The notes beneath the pieces are model-generated. The model did not search any database and was not told where the DNA came from. It saw nothing but the letters and a program-made list of their open reading frames with translations. A program made the translations under genes and the position numbers. From Bacillus sp. EB01 (lineage in GTDB: Bacteria; Bacillota; Bacilli; Bacillales; Cytobacillaceae): 64,000 nucleotides of DNA. Below are positions 39,112 through 48,734 of the stretch, piece after piece; positions within the stretch are counted from its first letter, which is position 1; each line of letters starts with the position of its first letter. The stretch lies in assembly GCF_000613125.1 (NCBI RefSeq), contig NZ_HG964497.1, positions 4,996,378 through 5,060,377 on the forward strand, given 5' to 3'.

Positions 39112-42100
39112 ATGGCGTTGAAAAGGTACATATCAACCATTTTGACAGTGGTGCTTTTGTTTTCAACATTTGTGGTACCGTTTGCACCTTTTGTTGAAGC
39201 GGCAGAGAAAACGTATAATACTGTCGTTTTGCGAGGTGATGCACCATCCTTCAGTGAACATTGGAGCGGGGATAAGGATTCCCTCACTTGGAACGCTGAA
39301 GAACAAGTTTGGAAAAGCAGAGCTTACGAACTTGAAGGTGGCAAGAAGGTAGAATACAAGTTTGTTATGGACGGAAACTGGATGGAAGGGAGCAATCTTG
39401 TATTTACCCCCCCGCAGACAGGTAATTATGTATTCATTTTTCATCCCGACCAGGAACGAACTGTAGATGTCAGGATTGACTTGTCATCCTTTTCTGGATC
39501 AATGACTTTGGAAGTCACTCTTCCTCAAGGGACACCGGACTGGGCAGTACCAACACTTGGTTCAACTTTGAACGGTTTTAATTATACTGTTACGTCTCTT
39601 ACAAAAGTAGAAGAGCGGAAATGGAAAATCGATCTTGCCGGAAATAAAGGTGACACATTCGAGTATTTGTACGCGCTGGGAGATTCCAAGTATGTTGAAA
39701 AGCGTGATCAAAAGCGGACGGCCACTTTTGTTGAAGGAGGGAAAGTATACTCCGACACCGTTGTTGAATGGAAAGCGGTACCGGTCGCAAAGGATGTTAA
39801 CCATAACTTCTCGTTTTCACCTTCTGTGCCAACAAGTGCAGACAATGTGTCAGTCTCAATAACCGTTAAGCACTTTGGAACGGTTACGAAAGGGGCTTTG
39901 TACTATACAACCGATGGTACAAAGCCAGTTGGAGCACTGGGAAAAGCTGAAAATGGCCAAGCCATCACCCTCGCTGCAAACGAGCCAACTGTTGAAAATG
40001 GTGTAACCACCACTGTTTTTACTGGTGTTATCCCTAAACAAGGAAATGATACCCGGGTTAAATACATTGCCGATGTATGGGCAGACGGCGGCTTGAGTTC
40101 TCAATTTGCCGACACAAATAGCCTTGTGCCTGAAGGAGCGACCGAATTTGCGTACTATGTTGATCAATTCGAGTCCCCTGAATGGGCAAAGAATGCAATC
40201 ATTTATCATGTGTTTGTTGACCGCTTCAACAACGGAGACGAGACAAATGACGAACCAGGCACTAAAGACCTGCCTTACGACGAGCAATTAAAAGGCTGGA
40301 TGGGCGGGGACCTTAAGGGTGTTCTTGATAAAATCGATTACATCAAGAGTACAGGGGCCAACACAATCTGGCTCTCACCAGTATTTGAAGGCCCATATTC
40401 CCACGGCTATCATCCTGCTGATTTTGAAAAAGTTGAAGATCATTTCGGTGACCGCAACTTAATGAAACAAGTCATTGACACTGCACATGCAAAAGGATTA
40501 AAAGTGGTTTATGACTTTGTACCGAACCATACGTCTATCCAGCATCCATTTTTCCAGGATGCCCTGAAAAACGGTGAAAGCAGCCAATATTATGACTGGT
40601 ACACATTTACCCAATGGCCGGAAAAATATAACTCGTTCTCCGGCATTGCTGAGCTCCCTGAATTAAACAACAACAACTATGAAGTGCGCGACTATATTTT
40701 GAACGAAGTCGTACCTTTCTGGCTTGATGAACTGGATTTTGATGGCTTCCGCCTTGATTATGCAAAAGGCCCAAGCTATAGCTACTGGGTGGATTTTCGC
40801 CATAAAGTAAAGGAACTTAAACCCGAGGCATTTATTTACGGCGAAGTGTGGGACAGCCGTGAAAAAATAAATTCCTATGCTGGCGAGCTTGACGGCGCCC
40901 TTGATTTTGGCATGAGAGATGCTCTTGTCAATACGTTTGCTAAAGATCAAAGCATGGTTGGTTTAAGCAATACGGTCAGTGAAAACATCAATACCTATCC
41001 AAGGGAATTCGTTACAGCATCATTTTTGGATAGCCATGACCAGCCTCGTTTCCTTTTTGAAGCCGGCGGCGATAAGGATAAACTGAAGCTTGCGGTTGCA
41101 ACGCAATTTACCCTGCCTGGCGCGCCAGTAATCTATTATGGTGATGAGGTAGGCCTTTCACAAAGCAAGGGCCACAATTCTGTCTCAGACTGGAAGGACC
41201 GCTATTACCGTGAAATGATGCCTTGGGATGCTGAAAAGCAGGATCTTCAGCTGAAAGAATTTTATAGCAATCTAGCAAATTTACGCTCTAGCGAAACTGC
41301 GTTGAGTTCAGGGGAATTCCAAAAGCTTTCCGCCGATGAGCATGTGTTTGCATTCGAGCGTACAGATGAAACGGGCCAATTCCTCGTTGTTGTCAACAAA
41401 GGGGCTGGGTCGAAAGAAATTGATGTAAATTCGCTTTACAACCAATTGGAAATTACCAATGTAACTCTGACAGACTCGCTAAATAAAGACACTATTTCAA
41501 ACGACAGCAATGGCGACCTGAAATTCGCAGTACCTGCCAAGTCTTTTGAAATCTTTGAAATCACTGGCGACTTATCGTTTAGTGACAAGCCGATTGATAG
41601 AAATAAAGTTTACGAGAAGGTTATCTTGCGCGGTTCTGCGCCGCTTTCATGGGATGGAGAAAACAATCCGCTCACCTATGATGCCGACTCGAAGCTTTGG
41701 ATAAGCGAACCAATCGCTCTAGAAGCTGGAAAAACCATTGAATTTAAATATGTAATGGATGGACAATGGCTCGATGGGGACAATTTGAAATTCACCCCTG
41801 AAACTTCAGAAGAATTTATTTTCAGCTTTGACGCCCTAAATCCAAGGAATATTGATGTCAAGGTCGCACAGCAGCCAATTACGACCTCGATCAAAATCCA
41901 TTATCAGCCGAAAGCAGGCGACACAAAGGATTGGAACTTATGGGTGTGGCCGGATGGAATGAGCGGCGAGGTTTTCCAATTTACTGGAGAAGATGAGTTT
42001 GGGAAAGTTGCTGAACTGAAGGTTCCTGGCGATCATAATAAAATCGGCTTTATAGTCCGTACCGATAGCTGGGAAAAAGATGGCGGCGACCGCTTTATCG

Positions 42101-44760
42101 AAGGCATCTGGGACGGCAATGATGAAGTGTGGATAAAAGCCGGCGACGATACAGTTTATACAAACAACCCAGATGGCGCGGAGCCACCAAAAACGTATAA
42201 CTCACTTGAAGTGAAGTTCAATTATTATCGTTATGATTTAAACTATGACGACTGGGATATTTGGGTTTGGACAGACAAATCCGATGGCCAGGCAGTCAAA
42301 TTAGATAAAACAACGTCTTATGGAAAGCAAGGCGTATTTAAGGCAGACAACCTCGATGGTGCAACAAAGGTTGGTTTTATCGTCAGGAAGTCTGACTGGA
42401 CTGCCAAAGACCCAGGTGAGGGCGATCGATGGATTACTGATTTCAGTGATGACGGGAAAGCCGAAGTATGGCTCGTCCAGGGGCAGTCACGGATTTACGA
42501 CAACCCCGCAAAGGTCGACCGGACACCAAAAATCACCAAAGCTACTATTGATGAAATGAATAAGATTACACTGGCTACAAATCTTCCTTTCTCTGTATCA
42601 AACCATGGCATTACACTTACCGGTGCTGAGATTGATAAAATTGAAGCCGCAGATGCCAATGCAGGTGATATGACAAATAAAGTCATTATCACAACGAAGG
42701 AAGAATTGGATTTTGCAAAAGTTTATAAAGTTGCCAAAGAAGGCTTCGGCGAAGCAACTGTCCAGCTGGGTAAAGTAATTGGCAGCAAATCATTCGAGGA
42801 GAAATTCTATTATCCAGGCAATGACCTCGGAAACACGTATACAAAAGAGGAAACTAAATTCCGCCTCTGGGCTCCGACTGCAAGCGAAGCAATGCTTGTA
42901 ACCTATGAAAAATGGGATAGCCCAGCAGGAACAGAGCTTCCAATGACTCGTGCGGAAAATGGCACTTGGACAGCAGTCCTTGATGGCGACCAGAATGGAA
43001 CGCTTTATACGTATAAAGTAAAAATCGGTGACACGTGGAATGAAGCCGTTGACCCCTACGTTCGCGCGGTTGCGGTAAATGGTGACAAAGGCGCTGTACT
43101 AGACCTGAATTCCACTGATCCATCTGTTTGGAGAGAGGATAAGCCAGCTTTTAAAAACCGTGAAGATGCGATTATTTATGAAGCGCATATCAGAGACTTG
43201 ACGATTCACCCGGAAAGCGGCGTTTCCGATGAAAATAAAGGGAAATTCCTTGGTGTTGCCCAAACAGGCACTACTGGACCTGACGGTGTGAAAACCGGAC
43301 TTGACCACATTAAGGATCTTGGTGTTACACACGTCCAATTTATCCCGATGTACGACTACAACACAGCTAGCGTTGATGAAACAAAGCTTGATACACCGCA
43401 ATACAACTGGGGCTATGATCCGAAGAACTACAATGTACCGGAAGGCTCGTATTCCACGGATCCATATACACCTGCTATAAGGATTAAGGAAATGAAGCAG
43501 ATGGTTCAAACACTGCACGACAATGACCTGCGCATTGTCATGGATGTTGTTTACAACCATATGTTCAGTGCTTTTGAATCGAACCTCCATAAGCTTGTGC
43601 CTGGCTATTATTACCGTTACAACGAAGACGGCAGCCTTTCCAACGGAACTGGAGTAGGAAATGATACTGCTTCCGAGCATAAAATGATGAGCAAATTCAT
43701 TGTCGACTCCGTAAAATATTGGGCTGAAGAGTACAACATTGACGGCTTCCGTTTTGATTTAATGGGCATCCATGATGTTGACACAATGAATGAGGTACGC
43801 AAGGCTCTTGATGAAATTGATCCATCAATTATTGTGATTGGCGAAGGCTGGGATTTGGCGACGAACTTGCCTGCAGAGCTGAAAGCGAACCAGAAGAATG
43901 CCTCCAAAATGCCTGGAATCGCGCATTTCAATGACGATATCCGCGACGGTTTGAAGGGCAGCGTCTTTGGGGACTTGGATAACGGCTTTGTCAATGGCAA
44001 GCAAGGCATGGAACTCCGAATGAAGAAAGGAATTGTCGGCGGAATTGAATACTCTGATGAAATTAAGACTTTTTCCGACGATCCGGAGCAGACAGTAACC
44101 TATGTCGAGGCACATGACAACCATACACTGTGGGATAAACTTCTGTTGACCAATCCGGAAGATTCCGAGGACACCAGAAAGCAAATGCATAAGCTTGCAA
44201 GCTCAATCGTTCTGACATCTCAGGGGATATCCTTTATCCATGCCGGCCAGGAATTCATGCGCACAAAAGGCGGAGACCATAACAGCTACAAATCACCAGA
44301 TGCAGTGAATCAGCTTGACTGGCAGCGCCGCAGTGAATTTGACGCAGAAGTTGAGTACTTCAAAGGCCTTGTGGAACTCCGGAACGAACATCCTGCTTTT
44401 AGAATGACAAATGCAGAAGATATTAAAGAACATTTATCTTTCCTTAAGGCTCCAGCTGGTTCTGTTGCTTATGTGATTGATGGTAATGCAAATGGCGATA
44501 AAGCTGGAAAAATTGCAGTCGTTCATAATGGAAACACCAAACCAGTTGAGATTACTTTACCTGCAAGTGGAAATTGGAATGTACTTGTAAATGGAATCGA
44601 GGCAGGTGCAGAAACTCTTTCTATCCATAAAGGAAATAAATTAACGGTGCCCCCCCTTTCTACGTATGTAGTAACTTTAGGCGGAAACAATAAGGGTAAA
44701 AAGAACGAGAAGAAACCTGTCAAAGTTCCTGCAGTTTTGGAAAGTAGAAAATCTGCATAA
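39112..44760 (+). CDS. Secreted bifunctional alpha-amylase/pullulanase (amylopullulanase)
   Basis: 1,882 residues. Signal peptide 1-30 (cleavage VEA-AE). Then X25/CBM20-like starch-binding domain (~35-125), a second beta domain, GH13 neopullulanase/amylase domain (~370-830; D549 in DGFRLD, E578 in GEVWD, H642-D643). Next another X25-like domain (~831-920), two pullulanase-associated CBM41 domains (~925-1020, ~1028-1130), a CBM48-type domain, and a type I pullulanase GH13 with YNWGYDP (1431-1437), D1549, E1578, H1668-D1669. Cleaves alpha-1,4 and alpha-1,6 bonds of starch and pullulan outside the cell. Start: GGGGG then ATG 39112. The basic tail lacks a sorting signal. Confidence 0.93.
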   Translation: MALKRYISTILTVVLLFSTFVVPFAPFVEAAEKTYNTVVLRGDAPSFSEHWSGDKDSLTWNAEEQVWKSRAYELEGGKKVEYKFVMDGNWMEGSNLVFTPPQTGNYVFIFHPDQERTVDVRIDLSSFSGSMTLEVTLPQGTPDWAVPTLGSTLNGFNYTVTSLTKVEERKWKIDLAGNKGDTFEYLYALGDSKYVEKRDQKRTATFVEGGKVYSDTVVEWKAVPVAKDVNHNFSFSPSVPTSADNVSVSITVKHFGTVTKGALYYTTDGTKPVGALGKAENGQAITLAANEPTVENGVTTTVFTGVIPKQGNDTRVKYIADVWADGGLSSQFADTNSLVPEGATEFAYYVDQFESPEWAKNAIIYHVFVDRFNNGDETNDEPGTKDLPYDEQLKGWMGGDLKGVLDKIDYIKSTGANTIWLSPVFEGPYSHGYHPADFEKVEDHFGDRNLMKQVIDTAHAKGLKVVYDFVPNHTSIQHPFFQDALKNGESSQYYDWYTFTQWPEKYNSFSGIAELPELNNNNYEVRDYILNEVVPFWLDELDFDGFRLDYAKGPSYSYWVDFRHKVKELKPEAFIYGEVWDSREKINSYAGELDGALDFGMRDALVNTFAKDQSMVGLSNTVSENINTYPREFVTASFLDSHDQPRFLFEAGGDKDKLKLAVATQFTLPGAPVIYYGDEVGLSQSKGHNSVSDWKDRYYREMMPWDAEKQDLQLKEFYSNLANLRSSETALSSGEFQKLSADEHVFAFERTDETGQFLVVVNKGAGSKEIDVNSLYNQLEITNVTLTDSLNKDTISNDSNGDLKFAVPAKSFEIFEITGDLSFSDKPIDRNKVYEKVILRGSAPLSWDGENNPLTYDADSKLWISEPIALEAGKTIEFKYVMDGQWLDGDNLKFTPETSEEFIFSFDALNPRNIDVKVAQQPITTSIKIHYQPKAGDTKDWNLWVWPDGMSGEVFQFTGEDEFGKVAELKVPGDHNKIGFIVRTDSWEKDGGDRFIEGIWDGNDEVWIKAGDDTVYTNNPDGAEPPKTYNSLEVKFNYYRYDLNYDDWDIWVWTDKSDGQAVKLDKTTSYGKQGVFKADNLDGATKVGFIVRKSDWTAKDPGEGDRWITDFSDDGKAEVWLVQGQSRIYDNPAKVDRTPKITKATIDEMNKITLATNLPFSVSNHGITLTGAEIDKIEAADANAGDMTNKVIITTKEELDFAKVYKVAKEGFGEATVQLGKVIGSKSFEEKFYYPGNDLGNTYTKEETKFRLWAPTASEAMLVTYEKWDSPAGTELPMTRAENGTWTAVLDGDQNGTLYTYKVKIGDTWNEAVDPYVRAVAVNGDKGAVLDLNSTDPSVWREDKPAFKNREDAIIYEAHIRDLTIHPESGVSDENKGKFLGVAQTGTTGPDGVKTGLDHIKDLGVTHVQFIPMYDYNTASVDETKLDTPQYNWGYDPKNYNVPEGSYSTDPYTPAIRIKEMKQMVQTLHDNDLRIVMDVVYNHMFSAFESNLHKLVPGYYYRYNEDGSLSNGTGVGNDTASEHKMMSKFIVDSVKYWAEEYNIDGFRFDLMGIHDVDTMNEVRKALDEIDPSIIVIGEGWDLATNLPAELKANQKNASKMPGIAHFNDDIRDGLKGSVFGDLDNGFVNGKQGMELRMKKGIVGGIEYSDEIKTFSDDPEQTVTYVEAHDNHTLWDKLLLTNPEDSEDTRKQMHKLASSIVLTSQGISFIHAGQEFMRTKGGDHNSYKSPDAVNQLDWQRRSEFDAEVEYFKGLVELRNEHPAFRMTNAEDIKEHLSFLKAPAGSVAYVIDGNANGDKAGKIAVVHNGNTKPVEITLPASGNWNVLVNGIEAGAETLSIHKGNKLTVPPLSTYVVTLGGNNKGKKNEKKPVKVPAVLESRKSA

Positions 44761-44770
44761 AAATTAATAT

Positions 44771-44805
44771 AGAATCTGCCGGTCCCTTCCGGCAGATTCT
44801 TTTTA
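44771..44805 (+). terminator. Amylopullulanase gene terminator
   Basis: AGAATCTGCCGG/CCGGCAGATTCT hairpin plus TTTTT. Confidence 0.88.
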
Positions 44806-44837
44806 GTTTCCATATATGGCATTCAATTATATAATTA

Positions 44838-44855
44838 TGAATGGTTATTCATTCA
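44838..44855 (+). promoter_or_regulatory. FadR-type operator upstream of ysmA
   Basis: TGAATGGTTATTCATTCA matches the FadR consensus TGAATGANTANTCATTCA with one mismatch, 28 bases before the thioesterase start. Confidence 0.75.
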
Positions 44856-44883
44856 CACCTATCAGGAACAGAGGAGGATCAAT

Positions 44884-45354
44884 ATGGGGAGAATTAATTA
44901 TATTGAAGATATGGACAAGTGGGCCGAGGGGTTTCAATTTTATCATCCTGTAAAAGTTCGTTTTTCAGAGACGGATATGTTCGGACATTTGAACAATACA
45001 GTTCCGTTTACATACTTTGAATTAGCAAGGATTGAATTCTTTAAGCATATTGGTTTCATGCAAGATTGGGTAAAGCCAACCAATGAAACTATTCCTGTGG
45101 TGGCTGACCTTCAATGCGATTTTTTAAAGCAAGTTTATTTTGATGAAAGCATCGATATTTATGTTAAAGCAAATAAGGTAGGGACATCCTCGGTCGATAT
45201 CCATTATATGGGCAGGATCGGGAAAGGGGAGGTCTGTTTTACTGGAAGAGGGACAATGGTTCAAATATCCAAGAAAACTGGCAAAGGAGTACCTTGGACA
45301 GATGAAATGAAAAATCTTCTTTCAAATCCGGAGAATCCAGCAATAATCAAGTAA
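44884..45354 (+). CDS. ysmA: 4HBT-family acyl-CoA thioesterase
   Basis: 156 residues of the hot-dog fold: RFSETDMFGHLNNTVPFTYFELARIEFF carries the catalytic Asp and Asn/His region. Hydrolyses acyl-CoA; likely long chain given the FadR-type box upstream. GAGGAGG before ATG. Directly precedes gerE as in B. subtilis. Confidence 0.88.
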   Translation: MGRINYIEDMDKWAEGFQFYHPVKVRFSETDMFGHLNNTVPFTYFELARIEFFKHIGFMQDWVKPTNETIPVVADLQCDFLKQVYFDESIDIYVKANKVGTSSVDIHYMGRIGKGEVCFTGRGTMVQISKKTGKGVPWTDEMKNLLSNPENPAIIK

Positions 45355-45362
45355 ATTTAGTC

Positions 45363-45390
45363 ACTCATAAGGAAATCGTTACATACTATA
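45363..45390 (+). promoter_or_regulatory. Sigma-K promoter of gerE
   Basis: AC at 45363-45364, 17-base spacer, CATACTATA at 45382-45390: an exact match to the sigma-K consensus AC-N17-CATANNNTA. It stands 65 bases before the gerE start, outside the inserted element. Confidence 0.85.
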
Positions 45391-45454
45391 TCCTGACTAA
45401 ATATATACCCATCCCACGATTCACAACTGGCGAAGGCAAGGAGGGTTACAATAC

Positions 45455-45610
45455 TTGAAGGAAACCGGATTCAACCATAAACCATTGCTCACCAAACGGG
45501 AGAGAGAAGTATTCGAACTGTTGGTACAGGACAAAACAACCAAAGACATCGCTGGTGATTTATATATAAGCGAAAAGACGGTCAGAAACCACATCTCGAA
45601 TGAAATGTAA
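45455..45610 (+). pseudogene. gerE: gerE 5' part, interrupted by the 15.4-kb element
   Basis: TTG start with AAGGAGGG upstream. Encodes GerE residues 1-48 (KPLLTKREREVFELLVQDKTTKDIAGDLYISEKTVRNHIS), then NEM and a stop supplied by the element. The LuxR-type helix-turn-helix is cut inside the recognition helix region and the C-terminal 26 residues are 15.4 kb away. GerE is the last transcription factor of the mother-cell sporulation cascade. Probably a programmed interruption rather than a dead gene. Confidence 0.93.
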
Positions 45611-45623
45611 TTTGTGTGCATAA
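45576..45623. other. attL junction of the gerE element
   Basis: Core CGAATG at 45597-45602 shared with attR. The element-side arm ends with TGCATAA (45617-45623), 23.5 bases from the centre of the core. Confidence 0.88.
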
Positions 45624-45781
45624 TACAAAAATAATGATGGGTATGCCAAGAGAGGCGTACCCTATTTTAATTAGGATATGGGGAATAGTGCAAAGCGACT
45701 AGGTACTTGCTAAAGATTCCTTGAATTGGTAAATTTATTATATAATCGTAGTTTACTAAATAAATTGGGAGATGTAACTTA

Positions 45782-46405
45782 ATGTGGACCAATAACTATG
45801 AACGCCAAAATGAAATAGAGAGCAAAATTTCAAAAGCAATTAAAGAGTTTGTGAACGTTGAACTAAACACAAATCCTGAAGAAAAAGAAATGATTATTAG
45901 TGAAATGAAGAATGCATTAGATTATAGGCCTCCTCAAATTAAGGAACAACCGATACAAATGGTTTTTAACAGCGGGGGAGACTTGTTTGGGAGCGGCAGT
46001 GCCAGTTACAGACCAGGGAACGTAGCATTGAATTTAAGAAAACTGTTACGTGTTATTACCGATTCTGCACAAGCTGCAGGTGGCGGACTTAGCTTTCCAT
46101 GGTTGGTTCCGGTTGCTGCTGTCCAGATTATTTATAATGTAGTAGGCTTGGTAAAGGTTGAACTTAGTAATGTGGAAGGGGCAATTTTAATTACCGCCGA
46201 ATTGTATGAAAAAAATGGATTTAGAGGAATAAGTGGCGATAAATTGTTTCAGCAAGTTAATTTGCAGTTGGCCTATCATAAACTTTCTCCTATAACTCGT
46301 AAAGAGTTTAATTTGGCAATAAATAAGTTGCTAGAACTTCGGATATTCTCTGAAACGAGTAAAGGGTTTGTTATACGTGAATTTATCGTGAACAATTATA
46401 ATTAA
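45782..46405 (+). CDS. Unknown protein with central hydrophobic segment and winged-helix-like tail
   Basis: 207 residues; not recognised. Residues 1-60 are charged and helical, 65-85 Gly/Ser-rich, 103-127 strongly hydrophobic (SFPWLVPVAAVQIIYNVVGLV), and 140-205 look like a winged helix (GDKLFQQVNLQL ... KEFNLAINKLLELRIFSETSKGFVI). GGGAGATG site, ATG 45782. Lies at the left end of the element, upstream of the macro-domain gene, perhaps in its operon (134-base gap). Confidence 0.65.
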   Translation: MWTNNYERQNEIESKISKAIKEFVNVELNTNPEEKEMIISEMKNALDYRPPQIKEQPIQMVFNSGGDLFGSGSASYRPGNVALNLRKLLRVITDSAQAAGGGLSFPWLVPVAAVQIIYNVVGLVKVELSNVEGAILITAELYEKNGFRGISGDKLFQQVNLQLAYHKLSPITRKEFNLAINKLLELRIFSETSKGFVIREFIVNNYN

Positions 46406-46539
46406 GATTTGAATGTATAAGGGTTAACCTGCCTATTATATATACGCTTCAATCTCCTCAAGTTTATTTTGAGTAACAATATATATATAATGAAATAAAT
46501 GAGTCACAAATTGGTTACCACTTGAGGTGTTTAATAGTA

Positions 46540-47505
46540 ATGATTACATACGTAAAGAAAGACCTGTTTGAAAGCCCGGCACAGGTATTGGTTAACACGG
46601 TAAATACTGTGGGGGTTATGGGAAAGGGAATTGCAAAAAGATTTAAGGAAACTTATCCAGAAATGTTTGAACAGTATCAAAAATACTGTGAAGACAAGTT
46701 GTTGGAGGTCGGTAAACTTTGGCTCTATAAATCCGAACATAAGTGGGTATTAAATTTTCCTACTAAGAAGCACTGGCGTTCACCTTCGAAATTGGAATAT
46801 ATAGAAAAAGGTTTACAAAAGTTTGTTGAAACATATCAGGAGAAAGGAATAACGTCAATTTCCTTCCCTCTATTAGGTTGTGGAAATGGCGGTTTGGATT
46901 GGGAGAGTGAGGTAAAGCCTTTAATGGAAAAATATTTAAGGCAATTACCTATAGAAATATTTATTCATTTAAATGATAGTAATTCTAAGCCTGAGCATAA
47001 AGAAATTAAAGAAACAAAGAAGTGGTTGCAATCCATGCCAGAGTCTCTAAGCTTTTATGAGGTCTGGGATGATTTACAAAGTAAAATTTTATTTGATAAT
47101 TTGCTTTCATACAAAGGTGACAAGTGGGAAGTAACATTGTTAGATAATGAAGCTAAATCTAATGAACAAGTTCCTGATACGAATCCATCAATAGTGTTTA
47201 AACTTGGAACTGAAGAGAAATTTGCAACCTTTTCCCAGCTTCACGCTTTATGGGTCTACTTAAAGAGAATAGGTTTTTGTCACGAATTTGACATGCCAGA
47301 TGGCTTGGATGAAATTGGTGGTCTGGTGCTAAGGCTAATGAACAAGTTAGACTATATTGAACCTGTAGAGTTAGCTCATAATTACACAAATGATAAAGAT
47401 TTTGTTACAGGAATAAGAGTGATACCATACAAAGCAATTAATACTGGAAGCCTTGGCGAGGGGGATATACCAAATGTCGTCGAAAAAGAATCGGGAACAG
47501 TATAA
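46540..47505 (+). CDS. darG: DarG-type macro-domain ADP-ribosylglycohydrolase (antitoxin)
   Basis: 321 residues. N-terminal macro domain (1-~150): VNTVNTVGVMGKGIA at 18-32, NFPTK-HWR at 72-80 (the Lys/Trp segment diagnostic of DarG), LLGCGNGGLDW at 111-121. C-terminal ~150 residues have no recognised fold, as in other DarG proteins. It should remove ADP-ribose from DNA and neutralise the partner. ATG 46540 preceded by GAGGTG; overlaps the toxin gene by 32 bases. Gene order antitoxin-toxin is the reverse of the classic darT-darG. Confidence 0.82.
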   Translation: MITYVKKDLFESPAQVLVNTVNTVGVMGKGIAKRFKETYPEMFEQYQKYCEDKLLEVGKLWLYKSEHKWVLNFPTKKHWRSPSKLEYIEKGLQKFVETYQEKGITSISFPLLGCGNGGLDWESEVKPLMEKYLRQLPIEIFIHLNDSNSKPEHKEIKETKKWLQSMPESLSFYEVWDDLQSKILFDNLLSYKGDKWEVTLLDNEAKSNEQVPDTNPSIVFKLGTEEKFATFSQLHALWVYLKRIGFCHEFDMPDGLDEIGGLVLRLMNKLDYIEPVELAHNYTNDKDFVTGIRVIPYKAINTGSLGEGDIPNVVEKESGTV

Positions 47506-48475
47506 ACAGGTTATAGATGGTTTAATTAGCGGTGAAATCAGCTCTGGATTATCTCCGCTAAAAAGAAAATGGATTCCAAAGTATGTTTATCACTTTACAG
47601 ACTTAGCGAATGCCAAGAACATTCTTACTGAGGGGTTTGTATATTCTAGGAAAAAAGCCACTGAACTTGGTTTAATGCAGGTTGACAATGCTAGCTCTGA
47701 TGTTATTGATTACACAACGGATTCATGGAAATCGTACGCTCGTTTCTATTTTCGGCCAAAAACCCCGACACAATATAATAATGAAGGCATAAGAGCTTCA
47801 AATCAAATCACAGAACTAAAAGCCCATTGTCCCGTTCCGGTCTTTTTCTTATTTGATAGTGTTTCTATGCTAACTATGGATGAATCAAAGTTCTCATATG
47901 GTAATCTGGCAGTCAATGACACTGTCTACAGTGATATTGAATCCTTTAAAAATATGCCATTTAGCAGCGTTTATCATGAGGGTTATTATGATACCTTCCT
48001 TCAATCGCACATTAAATTTAACCGGCATGCAGAATTAATAGTTCCGGAAAAGTGTTCACTTCAGCATCTAAAAAGAATTGTCTGCAGGAGTGCTGCTGAA
48101 AAGGAGACATTCTTAAATGTTTTGGATTGGAAGACTCAAGATAAATATAAGGATATTATTGTTGTTGATACGAGAACCAACTTCTTTGAGGGAAAGTGGA
48201 CTTATATTGATGAGGTAAGCCTGACAAAAGAAAAAATAACAATAACGTTCAATGTCTGCAGTCGTAAAGTTCATTTTAATGCTTATCTCAAAATTATTGA
48301 GAAACAAACAGATATAAACTATACCTGGAGTAATGAAGAGTATGAACCAAAACGAACAAAGGCATTTAACATAGAGAACTTAAAGTATCCTGAATTTTAT
48401 GAAGTAGAATTTTATTTAGATGATAACTTGGCCTATAAAAATTATTTTATGGATGATGATTATCTTCCATTCTAG
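47474..48475 (+). CDS. darT: DarT-type DNA thymidine ADP-ribosyltransferase (toxin)
   Basis: 333 residues. DUF4433/DarT signatures: YHFTDLANAKNIL with His40, ARFYFRPKTPTQYN near 89-102, and FNRHAELIVP with the probable catalytic Glu187. It uses NAD+ to ADP-ribosylate thymidine in single-stranded DNA, blocking replication. ATG 47474 with GAGGGGG 9 bases upstream. A C-terminal ~90-residue beta-rich extension is of unknown role. Acts with the overlapping macro-domain gene as toxin-antitoxin or anti-phage module. Confidence 0.82.
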   Translation: MSSKKNREQYKQVIDGLISGEISSGLSPLKRKWIPKYVYHFTDLANAKNILTEGFVYSRKKATELGLMQVDNASSDVIDYTTDSWKSYARFYFRPKTPTQYNNEGIRASNQITELKAHCPVPVFFLFDSVSMLTMDESKFSYGNLAVNDTVYSDIESFKNMPFSSVYHEGYYDTFLQSHIKFNRHAELIVPEKCSLQHLKRIVCRSAAEKETFLNVLDWKTQDKYKDIIVVDTRTNFFEGKWTYIDEVSLTKEKITITFNVCSRKVHFNAYLKIIEKQTDINYTWSNEEYEPKRTKAFNIENLKYPEFYEVEFYLDDNLAYKNYFMDDDYLPF

Positions 48476-48554
48476 TTTTCTCTTATTTTACAAAAGTAAA
48501 GTGAACCCTTTGGCTGACGGGTATTGTTACCTGTCACCAATTTATAATATAAGG

Positions 48555-48597
48555 AAAATAGACCATCAGAATGCAGTTAACTTTGATGGTCTATTTT
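48555..48597. terminator. Terminator after darT
   Basis: AAATAGACCATCA/TGATGGTCTATTT hairpin with A- and T-tracts; could also serve the leftward triple-HTH gene. Confidence 0.8.
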
Positions 48598-48734
48598 TAT
48601 TGATATACAAACATTTATATTAATAGAAACTAGTTTTTGTAATGGAATTTCCACGGATAAGTCCCTAATTTTAAGCGCTCTGTGTCAAAAAATATTCACC
48701 AACCCGCGTTTGTATCGACCGGCTACTCTGCCTC

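Noticed and set aside
44700-44760. LPxTG-type anchor at the end of the amylopullulanase
   Set aside because: Tail is basic, without a Pro-x-Thr motif or hydrophobic segment, and no alternative frame supplies one before the terminator.
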